DNA from: an uncultured Paracoccaceae bacterium
GTDB lineage: Bacteria; Pseudomonadota; Alphaproteobacteria; Rhodobacterales; Rhodobacteraceae
Direction of reading: 5' to 3'
Assembly (NCBI GenBank): GCA_937924905.1
Contig: CALDUK010000019.1
Coordinates: 1 to 64,000, forward strand
DNA: 64,000 bases
The position numbers and the translations under genes were made by a program. Within the stretch, counting starts at the first letter, position 1; the number at the start of each line of letters is the position of its first letter. The notes below the pieces were generated by a model that saw nothing but the letters and a program-made list of their open reading frames with translations, searched no databases and was not told where the DNA came from. Of the stretch, positions 55,078 through 64,000 are shown in pieces.

Positions 55078-55854
55078 ATGGCCACACGCGCAAAACTGAA
55101 CGCGTTTCTCGACAATCCCAGCACACAGAACGCGATCATTGTCGTGATCGTGATCAATGCAGTGGTCCTGGGTATGGAAACATCGAAACCGCTGATGGCC
55201 GTGGCGGGCCCGGTCATCCTTGGGATTGACCGGTTGTGTTTGGCTATTTTCACAGCCGAAATCATCGCCAAGCTTTATGCGCGTGGCTTCGGATTTTTCC
55301 GAAACGGGTGGAACCTGTTTGATCTTTTCGTGGTGGCTATTTCCTATGTGCCAAATGCCGGGGGCCTGTCGGTTCTGCGGGCGCTGCGCATCCTGCGCGT
55401 GTTGCGGCTGGTGTCGACAATGCCGCGCCTGCGCCGGGTGATCGAAGGGTTTCTGACAGCCCTGCCCGGCATGGCCAGCGTCTTTGGCCTGATGGCGCTG
55501 ATTTTCTATATCTCCAGCGTGATTGCCACCAAGCTTTTCGGTGCCAGCTTCCCCGAATGGTTCGGCGATCTGGGGCTGTCGGCCTATTCGCTTTTTCAGA
55601 TTATGACGCTGGAAAGCTGGTCGATGGGGATCGTGCGCCCAGTGATGGAAATCTATCCCTATGCCTGGGCTTTCTTCGTGCCGTTCATTCTGGTCACAAC
55701 CTTTGCTGTGGTAAACTTGGTGGTCGGTCTGATCGTGAACTCGATGCAAGACGCCCACGCGCAGGAAGAAGTCGCAGCCACCGAGGCCTACCGCGAAGAG
55801 ATACTCCAGCGTCTGTCGGCAATTGAAAAACGGTTGTCAGACCCCGCGCCCTGA
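55078..55854 (+). CDS. Bacterial voltage-gated sodium channel (NaChBac-type)
   Basis: A 258-residue six-helix channel that would form a homotetramer. S4 is SVLRALRILRVLRLVSTMPR with Arg at every third position. The pore loop has the selectivity-filter sequence MTLESWSMG, matching the TLESWS filter of known bacterial sodium channels. S6 is VPFILVTTFAVVNLVVGLIV, followed by an acidic helical tail with a coiled-coil-like ending (AYREEILQRLSAIEKRLSD). Membership of the sodium-channel family is clear; ion specificity is inferred from the filter. Confidence 0.92.
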   Translation: MATRAKLNAFLDNPSTQNAIIVVIVINAVVLGMETSKPLMAVAGPVILGIDRLCLAIFTAEIIAKLYARGFGFFRNGWNLFDLFVVAISYVPNAGGLSVLRALRILRVLRLVSTMPRLRRVIEGFLTALPGMASVFGLMALIFYISSVIATKLFGASFPEWFGDLGLSAYSLFQIMTLESWSMGIVRPVMEIYPYAWAFFVPFILVTTFAVVNLVVGLIVNSMQDAHAQEEVAATEAYREEILQRLSAIEKRLSDPAP

Positions 55855-55931
55855 CGGCAAAGGCGTTCGCGCTTGGTCAAAAAGTTACCGAAACCTTACA
55901 TGACCGACCGGAAAAGTTGTGTCTTATCAAC

Positions 55932-55951
55932 AAGTTTCGCATGCGAAACTT
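55932..55951. terminator. Perfect 20-nt palindrome between convergent genes
   Basis: AAGTTTCGCATGCGAAACTT is fully self-complementary and is followed by further T. It lies 78 nt after the sodium-channel stop and 5 nt before the dxs stop. It may act as a bidirectional terminator or a protein-binding site. Confidence 0.6.
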
Positions 55952-55955
55952 TTGC

Positions 55956-57887
55956 TCACGCCTTACGGCTCAGAACCTCAACCCCCAGCACATCCAGCAC
56001 TTTCGCTTCGATATGTTCGGCGTTCATTGCAGCCACATCGTACATATCGCGCGGGCTGGCCTGATCGATGAAAATGTCCGGCAAAACCATCGACCGAAAC
56101 TTCAGGCCTTCATCAAACACGCCCTCGTCCCCCAAAAGCTGCGCGACATGCGACCCAAAGCCACCGACCGCGCCTTCTTCAATAGTGATCAGCGCCTCGT
56201 GCGTTGCGGCAAGTTCCAGGATCAACGCACGGTCCAGAGGTTTCGCAAAACGTGCGTCCGCTATCGTCGGCGCGATACCCCGCGCCTGCAGCGCTTCGGC
56301 GGCGCGTTCGACTTCGGACAGGCGCGTCCCAAAGGACAGGATCGCGACACCCTTGCCGTCGCGCACCACTCTGCCCTTGCCAATCTCCAGCACTTCGCCG
56401 CGCGCGGGCAAATCCACGCCAACGCCTTCACCGCGCGGGAAGCGGAACGCGATTGGTCCTGCGTCATGGGCCACGGCCGTGGCCACCATATGCATCAATT
56501 CGGCCTCGTCGGCGGCGGCCATCACAACCATATCCGGCAGGTTTGCCAGAAAGCCTATATCAAACGCCCCCGCATGGGTCGCACCATCGGCCCCGACCAA
56601 CCCGGCGCGGTCTATCGCAAACCGCACCGGCAAACGCTGCAAGGCCACGTCATGGACAATCTGATCATAGCCGCGCTGCAAAAAAGTCGAATAAATCGCG
56701 CAAAACGGCTTCATCCCCCCCGCCGCAAGCCCGGCGCTGAACGTCACGCCATGTTGCTCGGCAATGCCGACGTCGAAACATTTCGCAGGGAATCTTTCTG
56801 CGAATAGGTTCAGCCCGGTTCCATCCGGCATCGCAGCCGTCACCGCGCAAACCTTGTCGTCGCGCGTCGCCTCGTCGATCAAGGCTTTGGCGAACACATT
56901 GGTATAGCTGGGCGCGTTCGATGGCGCTTTCGTCTGCTCGCCGGTGATAACATCGAACTTCGACACCCCATGGCCTTTGTCGCGCGCGGTTTCGGCGGGC
57001 GCATAACCTTTGCCTTTCTTGGTGATCACATGGATCAGAATAGGCCCGCTGGCGCGGTCCTTGACCGTACGCAGAACCGGCAAAAGTTGATCCAGATCAT
57101 GCCCATCGATCGGGCCGATATAGCTGAACCCCAATGCTTCGAACAACGTTCCGCCATCGCCGACAACCGAATGCTTCAGCATGTCTTTCGCACGTTTCGC
57201 CCCTTCGCGAAACGGTTCGGGCAACAGGTTCACCGCACCTTTGGCCGCCGCTTTCAGTTCCTGAAACGGGGCGCCTGCATAAAGCTGAGACAGATAAGAC
57301 GACATCGCGCCCACCGGCGGCGCAATCGACATTTCATTGTCGTTCAGAATAACGATCAAACGCTTTTTCAGATGGCCGGCGTTGTTCATCGCCTCATAGG
57401 CCATGCCGGCACTGATCGCGCCATCGCCAATCACTGCAATTGCGTCGCCCAGACCTTCGGCGCAATTTCCGCCCAGATCGCGCGCAACGGCAAAGCCCAA
57501 AGCTGCCGAAATCGAGGTCGAGCTATGCGCTGCCCCGAATGGGTCATAGGGACTTTCCGAGCGTTTGGTGAAACCCGACAACCCGTCTTTCTGGCGCAGC
57601 GTACGGATGCGGTCGCGCCGACCGGTCAGGATCTTGTGGGGATAGCACTGATGCGAAACATCCCAAATCAGCTTGTCTTTCGGCGTGTCAAACACGGCAT
57701 GCAGGGCAACCGTCAATTCAACAACACCCAGTCCGGCCCCCAAATGCCCGCCGGTTTCGCTGACAGCGCTGATCGTTTCGGTGCGCAATTCCTGTGCGAC
57801 GGCGTGCAAATCGGCATCGCTCAAACGCTTCAGATCAGCAGGTGCACCAATCTGGTCCAGCATGGGGGTGTGCGGTCGCTTGGACAT
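55956..57887 (-). CDS. dxs: 1-deoxy-D-xylulose-5-phosphate synthase
   Basis: A 643-residue thiamine-diphosphate enzyme making DXP from pyruvate and glyceraldehyde 3-phosphate, the entry step of isoprenoid synthesis. The thiamine site is [20 protein letters not shown], and the transketolase part includes [15 protein letters not shown] and [18 protein letters not shown]. It follows ispA by 20 nt, forming the usual xseB-ispA-dxs unit. Confidence 0.96.
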   Translation of the reverse strand: MSKRPHTPMLDQIGAPADLKRLSDADLHAVAQELRTETISAVSETGGHLGAGLGVVELTVALHAVFDTPKDKLIWDVSHQCYPHKILTGRRDRIRTLRQKDGLSGFTKRSESPYDPFGAAHSSTSISAALGFAVARDLGGNCAEGLGDAIAVIGDGAISAGMAYEAMNNAGHLKKRLIVILNDNEMSIAPPVGAMSSYLSQLYAGAPFQELKAAAKGAVNLLPEPFREGAKRAKDMLKHSVVGDGGTLFEALGFSYIGPIDGHDLDQLLPVLRTVKDRASGPILIHVITKKGKGYAPAETARDKGHGVSKFDVITGEQTKAPSNAPSYTNVFAKALIDEATRDDKVCAVTAAMPDGTGLNLFAERFPAKCFDVGIAEQHGVTFSAGLAAGGMKPFCAIYSTFLQRGYDQIVHDVALQRLPVRFAIDRAGLVGADGATHAGAFDIGFLANLPDMVVMAAADEAELMHMVATAVAHDAGPIAFRFPRGEGVGVDLPARGEVLEIGKGRVVRDGKGVAILSFGTRLSEVERAAEALQARGIAPTIADARFAKPLDRALILELAATHEALITIEEGAVGGFGSHVAQLLGDEGVFDEGLKFRSMVLPDIFIDQASPRDMYDVAAMNAEHIEAKVLDVLGVEVLSRKA

Positions 57888-57907
57888 GGGCCGTTTCCTT
57901 GCAGGCG

Positions 57908-58777
57908 TTACGTATCGCGCGAAATCACAAATCGCGCGGCATCCTTTAGGTAATCCGCTTGTGCAGAATAAAAGGAAAGTGCGTCAATGGCCTCTGCGAC
58001 CAGATCGCGCGCCCGGGCTTTGGCGCCATCAAGGCCCAGAAGGCTGACAAAGGTTGCTTTGCCCGCTTCGGCGTCCTTGTTCAGCCGCTTGCCGGTTCTG
58101 GCTTCGTCCCCTTCGACATCCAGAACGTCATCGGCAATCTGAAAGGCCAGACCCAGCGCTTTGGCATAGCGTTCAAGCGGACCCGCATCCGCACCAGCCA
58201 TGCGCGGGCCAGCCATCGCCGACCATTCGATCAGCGCACCAGTCTTGCCCGACTGCAAACGTGTGATGTCCTCCAGTGACAGCGGCGCGCCCGCGGTTTC
58301 GGCGGCGATGTCCAGCGCCTGACCGTAAGCCATGCCAGCGGCCCCCGAGGCGTGGGCCAGACTTAACGACAGGGCCAGCTTGCGATCCGCTGCCAAATCG
58401 CCATCGGCTATCAGATCGAATGCGAAACTTTGCAGCGCGTCGCCTGCCAGAACAGCCATCGCATCGTCCCAGACTTTGTGAACGGTCGGTTTGCCACGGC
58501 GCAGGTCGTCATCATCCATGCAAGGCATGTCGTCATGCACAAGGCTATAAGCGTGGATGGCCTCGATTGCAGAGGCCGCGCCAATGGCATCTTTGGCGGC
58601 GATGTCATGCAAAGCGGCGCTTTCCAAAACCAGAAATCCGCGCAATCGCTTGCCACCACCCGTCACCGCATAGCGCATGGCTTTGGCCAGTTCGCTTGGT
58701 GGCAAGTCTGCCAACCGCTGGTCCAGATGCTGTTCGATCCGGTCCGCGCTGAAACCTAAACGCTCGTGGAAATTCAC
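57908..58777 (-). CDS. ispA: Polyprenyl synthetase, farnesyl diphosphate synthase type
   Basis: A 289-residue prenyl chain-elongating enzyme. The first aspartate-rich motif is [17 protein letters not shown], and the second [13 protein letters not shown]. Residues before the first motif fit a C15 product. It overlaps xseB by 4 nt and precedes dxs. Confidence 0.92.
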   Translation of the reverse strand: MNFHERLGFSADRIEQHLDQRLADLPPSELAKAMRYAVTGGGKRLRGFLVLESAALHDIAAKDAIGAASAIEAIHAYSLVHDDMPCMDDDDLRRGKPTVHKVWDDAMAVLAGDALQSFAFDLIADGDLAADRKLALSLSLAHASGAAGMAYGQALDIAAETAGAPLSLEDITRLQSGKTGALIEWSAMAGPRMAGADAGPLERYAKALGLAFQIADDVLDVEGDEARTGKRLNKDAEAGKATFVSLLGLDGAKARARDLVAEAIDALSFYSAQADYLKDAARFVISRDT

Positions 58778-59016
58778 GTCACATCGACCGGGGTCGTTCC
58801 TTTGGGTTTGCCATCGCCATCAAGGGCGATTTGCGCAACTTTCTCTTCCGCCTCGGCCAGTTTCTTTTGACAATGCGCTTTCAAAGCGGCGCCGCGTTCG
58901 TAGAGCTTGATCGAATCTTCCAGCGGCACATCGCCCGATTCAAGACGTGACACGACCGTTTCCAATTCTTTCATCGCGTCCTCAAAGCTCATCTCGGATA
59001 TGGACGTATCGGACAT
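58774..59016 (-). CDS. xseB: Exodeoxyribonuclease VII small subunit
   Basis: An 80-residue helical hairpin protein (MSFEDAMKELETVVSRLESG) that assembles with XseA. It lies 4 nt after the histone-deacetylase-like gene and overlaps ispA by 4 nt. The large subunit is not in the window. Confidence 0.9.
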   Translation of the reverse strand: MSDTSISEMSFEDAMKELETVVSRLESGDVPLEDSIKLYERGAALKAHCQKKLAEAEEKVAQIALDGDGKPKGTTPVDVT

Positions 59017-59020
59017 CCGT

Positions 59021-59938
59021 TCACTCCTTCAGGGCAGTCACATGGGCCACCGTGCTGGCGGCCAGCGCGTCCAGATCATACCCGCCTTCAAGAGTCGAGA
59101 CCACGCGACCCTGCGCATGGGTGTCCGCCACTTCGCGAATGGCCTTTGTGATCCATTCAAAATCGGCCTCGAACCAGTTGAGATTGGCCAAAGGGTCGGC
59201 GGCATGGGCGTCAAATCCGGCGGATATTATGATAAGTTCCGGCGCGAAATCATCGACGGCGGGCAGTATGACATCGCCCCAGGCGCGGCGCATTTCGGGG
59301 CCCGCGCTCATCGGGGCCAGAGGCATGTTCAGAACATTGCCATGCGCGCCGGTTTCATGGCTTGCGCCCGAGCCGGGGTAAAGCGGCATCTGGTGCGACG
59401 AACAGAAAAACGCGCGCGGTTCATTCCACAGCAAGTCCTGAGTGCCATTGCCGTGATGGACGTCGAAATCCAGCACAGCGACGCGGTTCAGGCCGTGATG
59501 ATCAAGCGCATATTTGGCCGCAATCGCAGCGGTGCCAAACAAGCAGAACCCCATCGCGGTTTCGGTTTCGGCATGATGACCCGGAGGGCGCATGGCGACA
59601 AAGGCGGTCTTTGCCTCGCCTTTCAGAACCGCGTCAATCGCCGCATTGCAACCGCCGATCGCGCGCAAGGCCGCGTCAAGCGACCCGGGCGAAACATGCG
59701 TGTCGGCGTCCAGCGAAGCATAGCTTTCGCTTGGGATCGCGGCTTCGATCCGGGCCACATAGGTTTCGGGATGACAGCGCAGCGCTTCGGACCGGTCGGC
59801 CAGAGGGGCTTCGCGCCAGGTCAGACCATCCAGCGCCTGAAGCGCGGGCTTGATCGCCTGGGCGCGGGCCACCTGTTCGGGGTGGCCGGGTGGCGTGATG
59901 TGATGCAGGGCGGCGTCGTGCCAGTAAACAAGTGTCAT
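59021..59938 (-). CDS. Histone deacetylase-family amidohydrolase
   Basis: A 305-residue zinc amidohydrolase of the HDAC superfamily. Metal and catalytic residues appear in MRPPGHHAETETAMGFC, DFDVHHGNGTQDLLW and SAGFDAHAADPL, in family order. Bacterial members deacetylate polyamines, acetoin-related compounds or other substrates. ATG 59938 is chosen over an upstream extension. It is the first gene of the xseB-ispA-dxs unit. Confidence 0.9.
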   Translation of the reverse strand: MTLVYWHDAALHHITPPGHPEQVARAQAIKPALQALDGLTWREAPLADRSEALRCHPETYVARIEAAIPSESYASLDADTHVSPGSLDAALRAIGGCNAAIDAVLKGEAKTAFVAMRPPGHHAETETAMGFCLFGTAAIAAKYALDHHGLNRVAVLDFDVHHGNGTQDLLWNEPRAFFCSSHQMPLYPGSGASHETGAHGNVLNMPLAPMSAGPEMRRAWGDVILPAVDDFAPELIIISAGFDAHAADPLANLNWFEADFEWITKAIREVADTHAQGRVVSTLEGGYDLDALAASTVAHVTALKE

Positions 59939-60012
59939 AATCCTTGGTCTCAAATCCTGACCGCTGCTGCAAGGGGCTGGCGCGCGCAACGGGGCTCTGG
60001 CAAGGTTCTGCC

Positions 60013-60627
60013 ATGACCGTCACCACCTTTCTTGCCGCATGGTTTTTGCATCTTTTGGCCGCCGCATCACCCGGCCCGACCATTCTGATGTCGGCGCGGA
60101 TCGGGGTGATGGAAGGCCTGCGCACAGGGTTCTTTTATGCGCTTGGGTGCGGCGTCGGCGCATTGATCTGGGCTATGGCAGCGCTGTTTGGCTTGGCTGT
60201 TTTGTTTCAGATCGCGCCCGGCGTGCTTTGGGGGTTCAAGCTGGCTGGCGGATTGTTCCTGTTGTGGATCGCGCTTCAGATGTGGCGCCATGCGCCGGAC
60301 CCGCTGCCCAAGGCAGACGTCAGCGCGACGCCAAGATCGGGGGGCAAGGCGTTTCGCTTTGGGATTGCGACGCAACTGGCCAACCCGAAACCGGCGATAT
60401 TCTTTGGTGCGGTCTTTGTGGGAACCATCCCGCCCACGGCATCGCCGTTTGCTGTAGCTCTTTTGCTGTTGGCGATTTTTCTGAACGAGACGTTTTGCAT
60501 CACCGTCGTCGCCCGTGTCTTTTCATTCGAGCGGTCGCGCCGCGCTTATGGGCGGGTCAAGCAAACTGTTGATCGCGTCTTTGGCGGATTGCTGGGACTT
60601 TTGGGGATCAAGATCGCGCTGACCTAG
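60013..60627 (+). CDS. LysE-family amino-acid exporter
   Basis: A 204-residue LysE/RhtB transporter with about five or six helices. It starts LAAWFLHLLAAASPGPTILM (conserved Pro-Gly-Pro), and has FGIATQLANPKPAIFF. The substrate is not indicated. It converges on petR with a 4-nt overlap. Confidence 0.85.
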   Translation: MTVTTFLAAWFLHLLAAASPGPTILMSARIGVMEGLRTGFFYALGCGVGALIWAMAALFGLAVLFQIAPGVLWGFKLAGGLFLLWIALQMWRHAPDPLPKADVSATPRSGGKAFRFGIATQLANPKPAIFFGAVFVGTIPPTASPFAVALLLLAIFLNETFCITVVARVFSFERSRRAYGRVKQTVDRVFGGLLGLLGIKIALT

Positions 60628-61328
60628 TCGGGCGCCAGCATGTACCCGGCCCCGCGCACGGTTTGCAGATAACGCGGTTGTTTCGGGTCGGCTTCAATCT
60701 TTCGGCGCAACCTTGTGATTTGCACGTCAACCGCCCGTTCCTGCGCCTGGCCCCCATCACGGCCCAGGTCTTCGACCAGTTTCGCACGCGAAAGCGGTTC
60801 GCCCGGGCAGCCCGAAAAGATGCGCATAAGCTGCGCTTCGGTCGCGGTCAGGCGAACCGGTGTGTCGCCGTTCCAAAGCGTGCCTTTTTCAACGTCATAG
60901 CGCAGTTCACCCAATGAAAGCACTTTGGGCAGGACATCGACCGGTTCGGACGCCGGGACACGTCGCAGGATTGAATTGATGCGCAGCAAAAGCTCTTTTG
61001 GCTCGAACGGTTTCGCAAGATAGTCATCCGCCCCGGCTTCAAGCCCCGCGATCCGGTCTTGCGTTTCGCCCTTGGCGGTCAGCAGAAGGATCGGCAAGTC
61101 GTTCCGATCTTCGCGCAGACGGCGGCAAAAGCTCATCCCGTCTTCGCCCGGCATCATCACATCCAGCACGATCATATCGAAGTCCAAACCGGACAGGATA
61201 CGTTCAGCGTGGGACGCGTCGCGCGCGGCAGACACAAGGAACCCGTGCCGCATCAGGAACTTTTGCAGCAATCCCCTGATACGTTCATCGTCATCAACGA
61301 TAAGAATATGGGCATCTAAATCGGTCAT
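60624..61328 (-). CDS. petR: PetR response regulator (OmpR family)
   Basis: A 234-residue regulator. The receiver shows IVDDDERIRG, phosphorylation site in VLDVMMPGEDG and the Lys in YLAKPFEP; the winged helix ends RAVDVQITRLRRKIEADPKQ. It overlaps a MarR-family gene by 4 nt. The same petP-petR pair is described in Rhodobacter capsulatus, where petR was first found near the cytochrome bc1 genes. Those genes are not seen here. The gene is expressed from the petP promoter. Confidence 0.88.
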   Translation of the reverse strand: MTDLDAHILIVDDDERIRGLLQKFLMRHGFLVSAARDASHAERILSGLDFDMIVLDVMMPGEDGMSFCRRLREDRNDLPILLLTAKGETQDRIAGLEAGADDYLAKPFEPKELLLRINSILRRVPASEPVDVLPKVLSLGELRYDVEKGTLWNGDTPVRLTATEAQLMRIFSGCPGEPLSRAKLVEDLGRDGGQAQERAVDVQITRLRRKIEADPKQPRYLQTVRGAGYMLAPD

Positions 61329-61831
61329 TCCGTCGCCTCGCGCAGTCGCGTGTAATGACGACGCATATCGTTATCCATCATCGCTTCCAAGACCTGGCGA
61401 AAACCAATGACCGCGTCGGGCCCCACTTGGCGGAAGGCAGCGCGCATGCGGTTCCTTTGTGCGGTCGACAATTCCGCTTCCAATTCAGCACCCGTTTCGG
61501 TCAGGAACAGATGGCGTTCACGCTTGTCCTTTGTGCCAATGCGGCTGTCGACAAGCCCATCATCAATCAGCGTGCGCAGCACCCGATTGAGCGATTGCTT
61601 GGTCACGCCAAGGATCGACAAAAGGTTATTCACTGTCGTTCCCGGGGACCGGTTGATAAAGTGGACCGCGCGGTGATGCGCCCGGCCATAGCTTTTTTCG
61701 GCCAGAATGCGGTCAGGATCGGCTGTGAACCCGCGATATGCGAAGAACATCGCCTCGATCCCCTTGCGAAGCTGATCATCCGTCAGGAACAAAAGCGCTT
61801 CGTTGCCGGGCGCGGTACTTGTGTCTGCCAT
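61325..61831 (-). CDS. petP: PetP, MarR-family transcriptional regulator
   Basis: A 168-residue MarR protein with a winged helix: LSILGVTKQSLNRVLRTLID forms the DNA-recognition part, and GTKDKRERHLFLTETG is the wing. It precedes petR with a 4-nt overlap. The upstream region contains an inverted repeat filling the spacer of its own promoter, suggesting autorepression. Confidence 0.88.
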   Translation of the reverse strand: MADTSTAPGNEALLFLTDDQLRKGIEAMFFAYRGFTADPDRILAEKSYGRAHHRAVHFINRSPGTTVNNLLSILGVTKQSLNRVLRTLIDDGLVDSRIGTKDKRERHLFLTETGAELEAELSTAQRNRMRAAFRQVGPDAVIGFRQVLEAMMDNDMRRHYTRLREATE

Positions 61832-61856
61832 TCAAACTGCCTTCTTGACCTGCTTC

Positions 61857-61885
61857 ATTTTATGTCAGCCTTGTTGACATTCCAA
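61857..61885 (-). promoter_or_regulatory. petP promoter with inverted-repeat operator in the spacer
   Basis: On the minus strand TTGGAA (61885-61880), a 17-nt spacer, then TAAAAT (61862-61857). The spacer is exactly TGTCAACAAGGCTGACA, an inverted repeat (TGTCA-N7-TGACA) of the size bound by MarR proteins. A start near 61850 leaves a short leader to petP. Confidence 0.55.
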
Positions 61886-61902
61886 GAACTGACTGCTAGC
61901 TC
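61874..61902 (+). promoter_or_regulatory. Candidate ilvE promoter
   Basis: TTGACA (61874-61879), 17-nt spacer, TAGCTC at 61897 with a TG-like extension. Its -35 overlaps the same inverted repeat as the petP promoter, so PetP could affect both directions. Confidence 0.4.
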
Positions 61903-61973
61903 GGATCGAATTTTCCGCAACTTTATGTCCGATGCGGACATACTGGCGCAATAATTGGAAATGGAGAGGGCCG

Positions 61974-62840
61974 ATGTCGGGCTATGACGATCGCGACGGA
62001 TTGATTTGGATGGACGGGACGCTGGCCGATTGGCGCAGCGCCAATGTGCATGTTCTGTCCCATGCGATGCACTATGCGTCATCGGTGTTCGAAGGCGAAC
62101 GGGCGTATAACGGCAAGATCTTCAAATCCCGCCAGCATTCCGAGCGGCTGCATTTCTCGGCCAGTCAGCTGGACTTTGAAATTCCATATACTGTCGACGA
62201 AATCGAAGCAGCCAAAGCGCTGGTTTTGGCGAAGAACGGTCTGACCGATGCCTATGTGCGTGCGGTTGCCTGGCGGGGTGCGGGTGAAGACATGGGGGTC
62301 GCTTCGGCGCGAAACCCTGTGCATCTGGCCATCGCCGCCTGGGAATGGGGCAGCTATTATGGCGACGCCAAATTCAAAGGCGCCAAGCTGGACATTGCCA
62401 AGTGGAAGCGCCCGTCGCCCGAGACCATTCCCGTGCATGCGAAAGCCGCTGGTTTGTACATGATTTGCACCACATCAAAGCACGCGGCCGAGGCCAAAGG
62501 GTGTTCGGATGCCTTGTTTATGGATTATCGCGGCTATGTGGCTGAGGCGACAGGCGCGAATATCTTCTTTGTCAAGGATGGCGAAGTGCATACCCCCAAC
62601 CCCGATTGCTTTCTGAACGGTTTGACCCGGCAGACAGTGATCGGCATGCTGAAAGACCGCCAGATCAAAGTACATGAGCGCGTGATCATGCCCGAGGAAC
62701 TGGAAGGGTTCGAACAGTGCTGGCTGACCGGCACCGCCGCCGAGGTGACGCCCGTCGGACAAATTGGCGACTATACCTTCGAGGTTGGTGCGCTGACGCG
62801 CGAGATCGCCGAAGGATACGAAACACTGGTGCGGGCCTGA
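61974..62840 (+). CDS. ilvE: Branched-chain amino acid aminotransferase
   Basis: A 288-residue fold-type IV PLP enzyme for leucine, isoleucine and valine. It begins with DGLIWMDGTLADWRSANVHV and HAMHYASSVFEGERAYNG, and has YVAEATGANIFFVKDGEVHT; the C-terminus holds FEQCWLTGTAAEVTPVGQIG. GGAGAGGG lies before ATG 61974. It is divergent from petP. Confidence 0.92.
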   Translation: MSGYDDRDGLIWMDGTLADWRSANVHVLSHAMHYASSVFEGERAYNGKIFKSRQHSERLHFSASQLDFEIPYTVDEIEAAKALVLAKNGLTDAYVRAVAWRGAGEDMGVASARNPVHLAIAAWEWGSYYGDAKFKGAKLDIAKWKRPSPETIPVHAKAAGLYMICTTSKHAAEAKGCSDALFMDYRGYVAEATGANIFFVKDGEVHTPNPDCFLNGLTRQTVIGMLKDRQIKVHERVIMPEELEGFEQCWLTGTAAEVTPVGQIGDYTFEVGALTREIAEGYETLVRA

Positions 62841-62846
62841 CGGGCC

Positions 62847-62861
62847 CGGCGCTAGACGCCG
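62847..62861. terminator. Small hairpin at the ilvE / SSADH junction
   Basis: CGGCG and CGCCG pair around CTAGA, overlapping the stop of the leftward dehydrogenase gene and lying just after ilvE. There is no T-run, so it is at most a weak terminator. Confidence 0.3.
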
Positions 62862-64000
62862 CCCAGACAGACGTATTTCATTTCCAGATAGTCGTCGCAG
62901 CCATAGCGCGAGCCTTCGCGGCCTGTGCCCGATTGCTTGATACCGCCGAACGGGGCGACCTCGGTTGAAATAAGCCCGGTGTTCACGCCGACCATGCCGT
63001 ATTCCAAAGCTTCGACCACCCGCCAGACGCGGGACAGGTCGTTGGCATAGAAATACGAGGCCAGCCCGAAGATCGTGTCGTTCGCCTGTGCAATCACGTC
63101 GTCCACATCGTCAAACTTGAATAGGGGCGCGACCGGTCCAAAGGTTTCCTGGGTCGCGACCGCCATGTCGCGGGTCACCCCGGTCAAAACGGTGGGTTCA
63201 AAAAACGTCCCGCCCAGCGCATGGCGGTTGCCCCCTGTGGCGATGCTGGCACCTTTGCCCAGCGCGTCGGCGATATGGTCTTCGACCTTGTTGACCGCGT
63301 CTTCGCTGATCAACGGCCCGGTCGTGATACCATCGCCGAATCCGTCGCCGATATTCATCGCCTTCGTCGCCGCGACCAGTTTCGCGGTAAAGGCTTCATA
63401 GACAGCGGATTGCACGTAAAGCCGGTTTGCGCAGACGCAAGTTTGACCGTTGTTGCGGTATTTCGAGATCATCGCGCCTTCGACCGCGGCATCGAGATCG
63501 GCGTCATCAAAGACGATAAAGGGCGCGTTGCCGCCCAGTTCCATCGAGGTTTTCATCACCTGATCGGCGGATTGGCGCATCAGGATGCGCCCCACTTCGG
63601 TCGATCCTGTGAATGTCAGCTTGCGGACCTTGGGGTTGTCGCAGAATTCCTGCCCAATGGATTTGGCGTCTGACGACGTCAGAACCGAGAAAAGCCCGCG
63701 TGGCACGCCCGCGCGGTCGGCCAATTCGGCCATTGCAAGCGCCGACAGCGGTGTTTCGGCAGCGGGTTTGGAGACAAAGGCGCAACCCACGGCCAGGGCC
63801 GGGCCGACCTTGCGGGCAATCATGGCGTTTGGGAAGTTCCACGGCGTGATCGACGCGACGACGCCGATGGGTTGCTTCATCACCATGATGCGTTTGTCCG
63901 GCTGGTGGCCAGGGATCAGGTCGCCATAGATACGTTTGGCTTCTTCGGCGAACCATTCGATGAAGCTGGCGCCATACATGACCTCGCCCGTGGCTTCGGG
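62852..64000 (-). CDS. gabD: NAD(P)-dependent succinate-semialdehyde dehydrogenase, cut by window edge
   Basis: The C-terminal 382 residues of an aldehyde dehydrogenase. Catalytic Glu lies in [13 protein letters not shown] and catalytic Cys in [27 protein letters not shown] and the substrate-region sequences resemble succinate-semialdehyde dehydrogenase (GabD), which finishes the GABA shunt and polyamine breakdown. The first ~100 residues are beyond the right edge. It could serve the polyamine-type genes at 8-11.6 kb, which is inference. Confidence 0.88.
   Translation of the reverse strand, partial: PEATGEVMYGASFIEWFAEEAKRIYGDLIPGHQPDKRIMVMKQPIGVVASITPWNFPNAMIARKVGPALAVGCAFVSKPAAETPLSALAMAELADRAGVPRGLFSVLTSSDAKSIGQEFCDNPKVRKLTFTGSTEVGRILMRQSADQVMKTSMELGGNAPFIVFDDADLDAAVEGAMISKYRNNGQTCVCANRLYVQSAVYEAFTAKLVAATKAMNIGDGFGDGITTGPLISEDAVNKVEDHIADALGKGASIATGGNRHALGGTFFEPTVLTGVTRDMAVATQETFGPVAPLFKFDDVDDVIAQANDTIFGLASYFYANDLSRVWRVVEALEYGMVGVNTGLISTEVAPFGGIKQSGTGREGSRYGCDDYLEMKYVCLGGV

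Noticed and set aside
52266-55271. A 1001-codon open frame on the minus strand
   Set aside because: Only 52266-54065 matches adenine deaminase. The upstream part crosses plus-strand genes with clear families and is an open-frame artefact of high GC.
57964-58777. Plus-strand frames opposite ispA and xseB
   Set aside because: They are shadows of strongly supported genes on the minus strand.

Overview
The window is GC-rich, densely coded chromosomal DNA, most likely from a marine member of the Rhodobacteraceae (roseobacter group, Alphaproteobacteria). The evidence is the gene content and order: an rpoE-chrR singlet-oxygen module divergent from its five-gene target operon, a petP-petR regulator pair, leuS-lptE-holA, DUF4170-waaA-lpxK, xseB-ispA-dxs, a Rhodobacter-type porin, DUF2125 and DUF3576 proteins, a TAXI-TRAP transporter, an AlkB-type hydroxylase and a NaChBac-type sodium channel. 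I recognise no tRNA, rRNA, CRISPR array, prophage or insertion sequence. It reads as core genome with a few family-level oddities.

Layout. 1-8.1 kb: 5' part of an ATP-dependent DNA ligase, an 808-bp gene-free stretch, then chrR and rpoE on the minus strand and, divergently, FAD oxidoreductase-DUF1365-MFS-DUF3833-SDR with overlapping or close ends; both directions have a TGATCC promoter with an 18-nt spacer. 8.2-13 kb: a gamma-glutamyl-polyamine type cluster (GATase, glutamine-synthetase-like ligase, FAD oxidase), a tiny membrane protein and a TPR protein. 13-25.9 kb: aquaporin, phosphatase, DUF4170-waaA-lpxK, DsbA-like protein, DciA, MutY, AlkB plus a 26-residue membrane peptide, an IMPase-family phosphatase, PmbA, DUF2125 and an SDR-crotonase pair. 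25.9-32.2 kb: two glutathione transferases, holA-lptE-leuS and a DUF3576 lipoprotein. 32.4-38 kb: porin, YggS, an L,D-transpeptidase-fold protein, ribA, an OmpR-family regulator and a photolyase-like flavoprotein with unusual domain order.

38-47 kb: serine biosynthesis (serA and serC leftward, serB rightward) around a TAXI-TRAP transporter, then aroC and a small cysteine-rich unknown. 47-55 kb: DUF389 protein, EamA exporter, CcdA plus a periplasmic thioredoxin, HU, and an AMP nucleosidase-adenine deaminase purine salvage pair. 55-64 kb: voltage-gated sodium channel, the isoprenoid operon (HDAC-like, xseB, ispA, dxs), a LysE exporter, petP-petR, ilvE and a truncated succinate-semialdehyde dehydrogenase.

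The most useful leads are: a photolyase-like protein whose FAD domain precedes its alpha/beta domain; a crotonase lacking both hydratase glutamates, coupled to an SDR; a WaaA homologue with a degraded donor-site motif; an intergenic repeat that appears to have been absorbed into the apparent 5' end of the ykuD-like gene; an inverted repeat exactly filling the spacer of the petP promoter; and a hairpin leader before serC. All domain calls come from reading the sequence; no database search was run.
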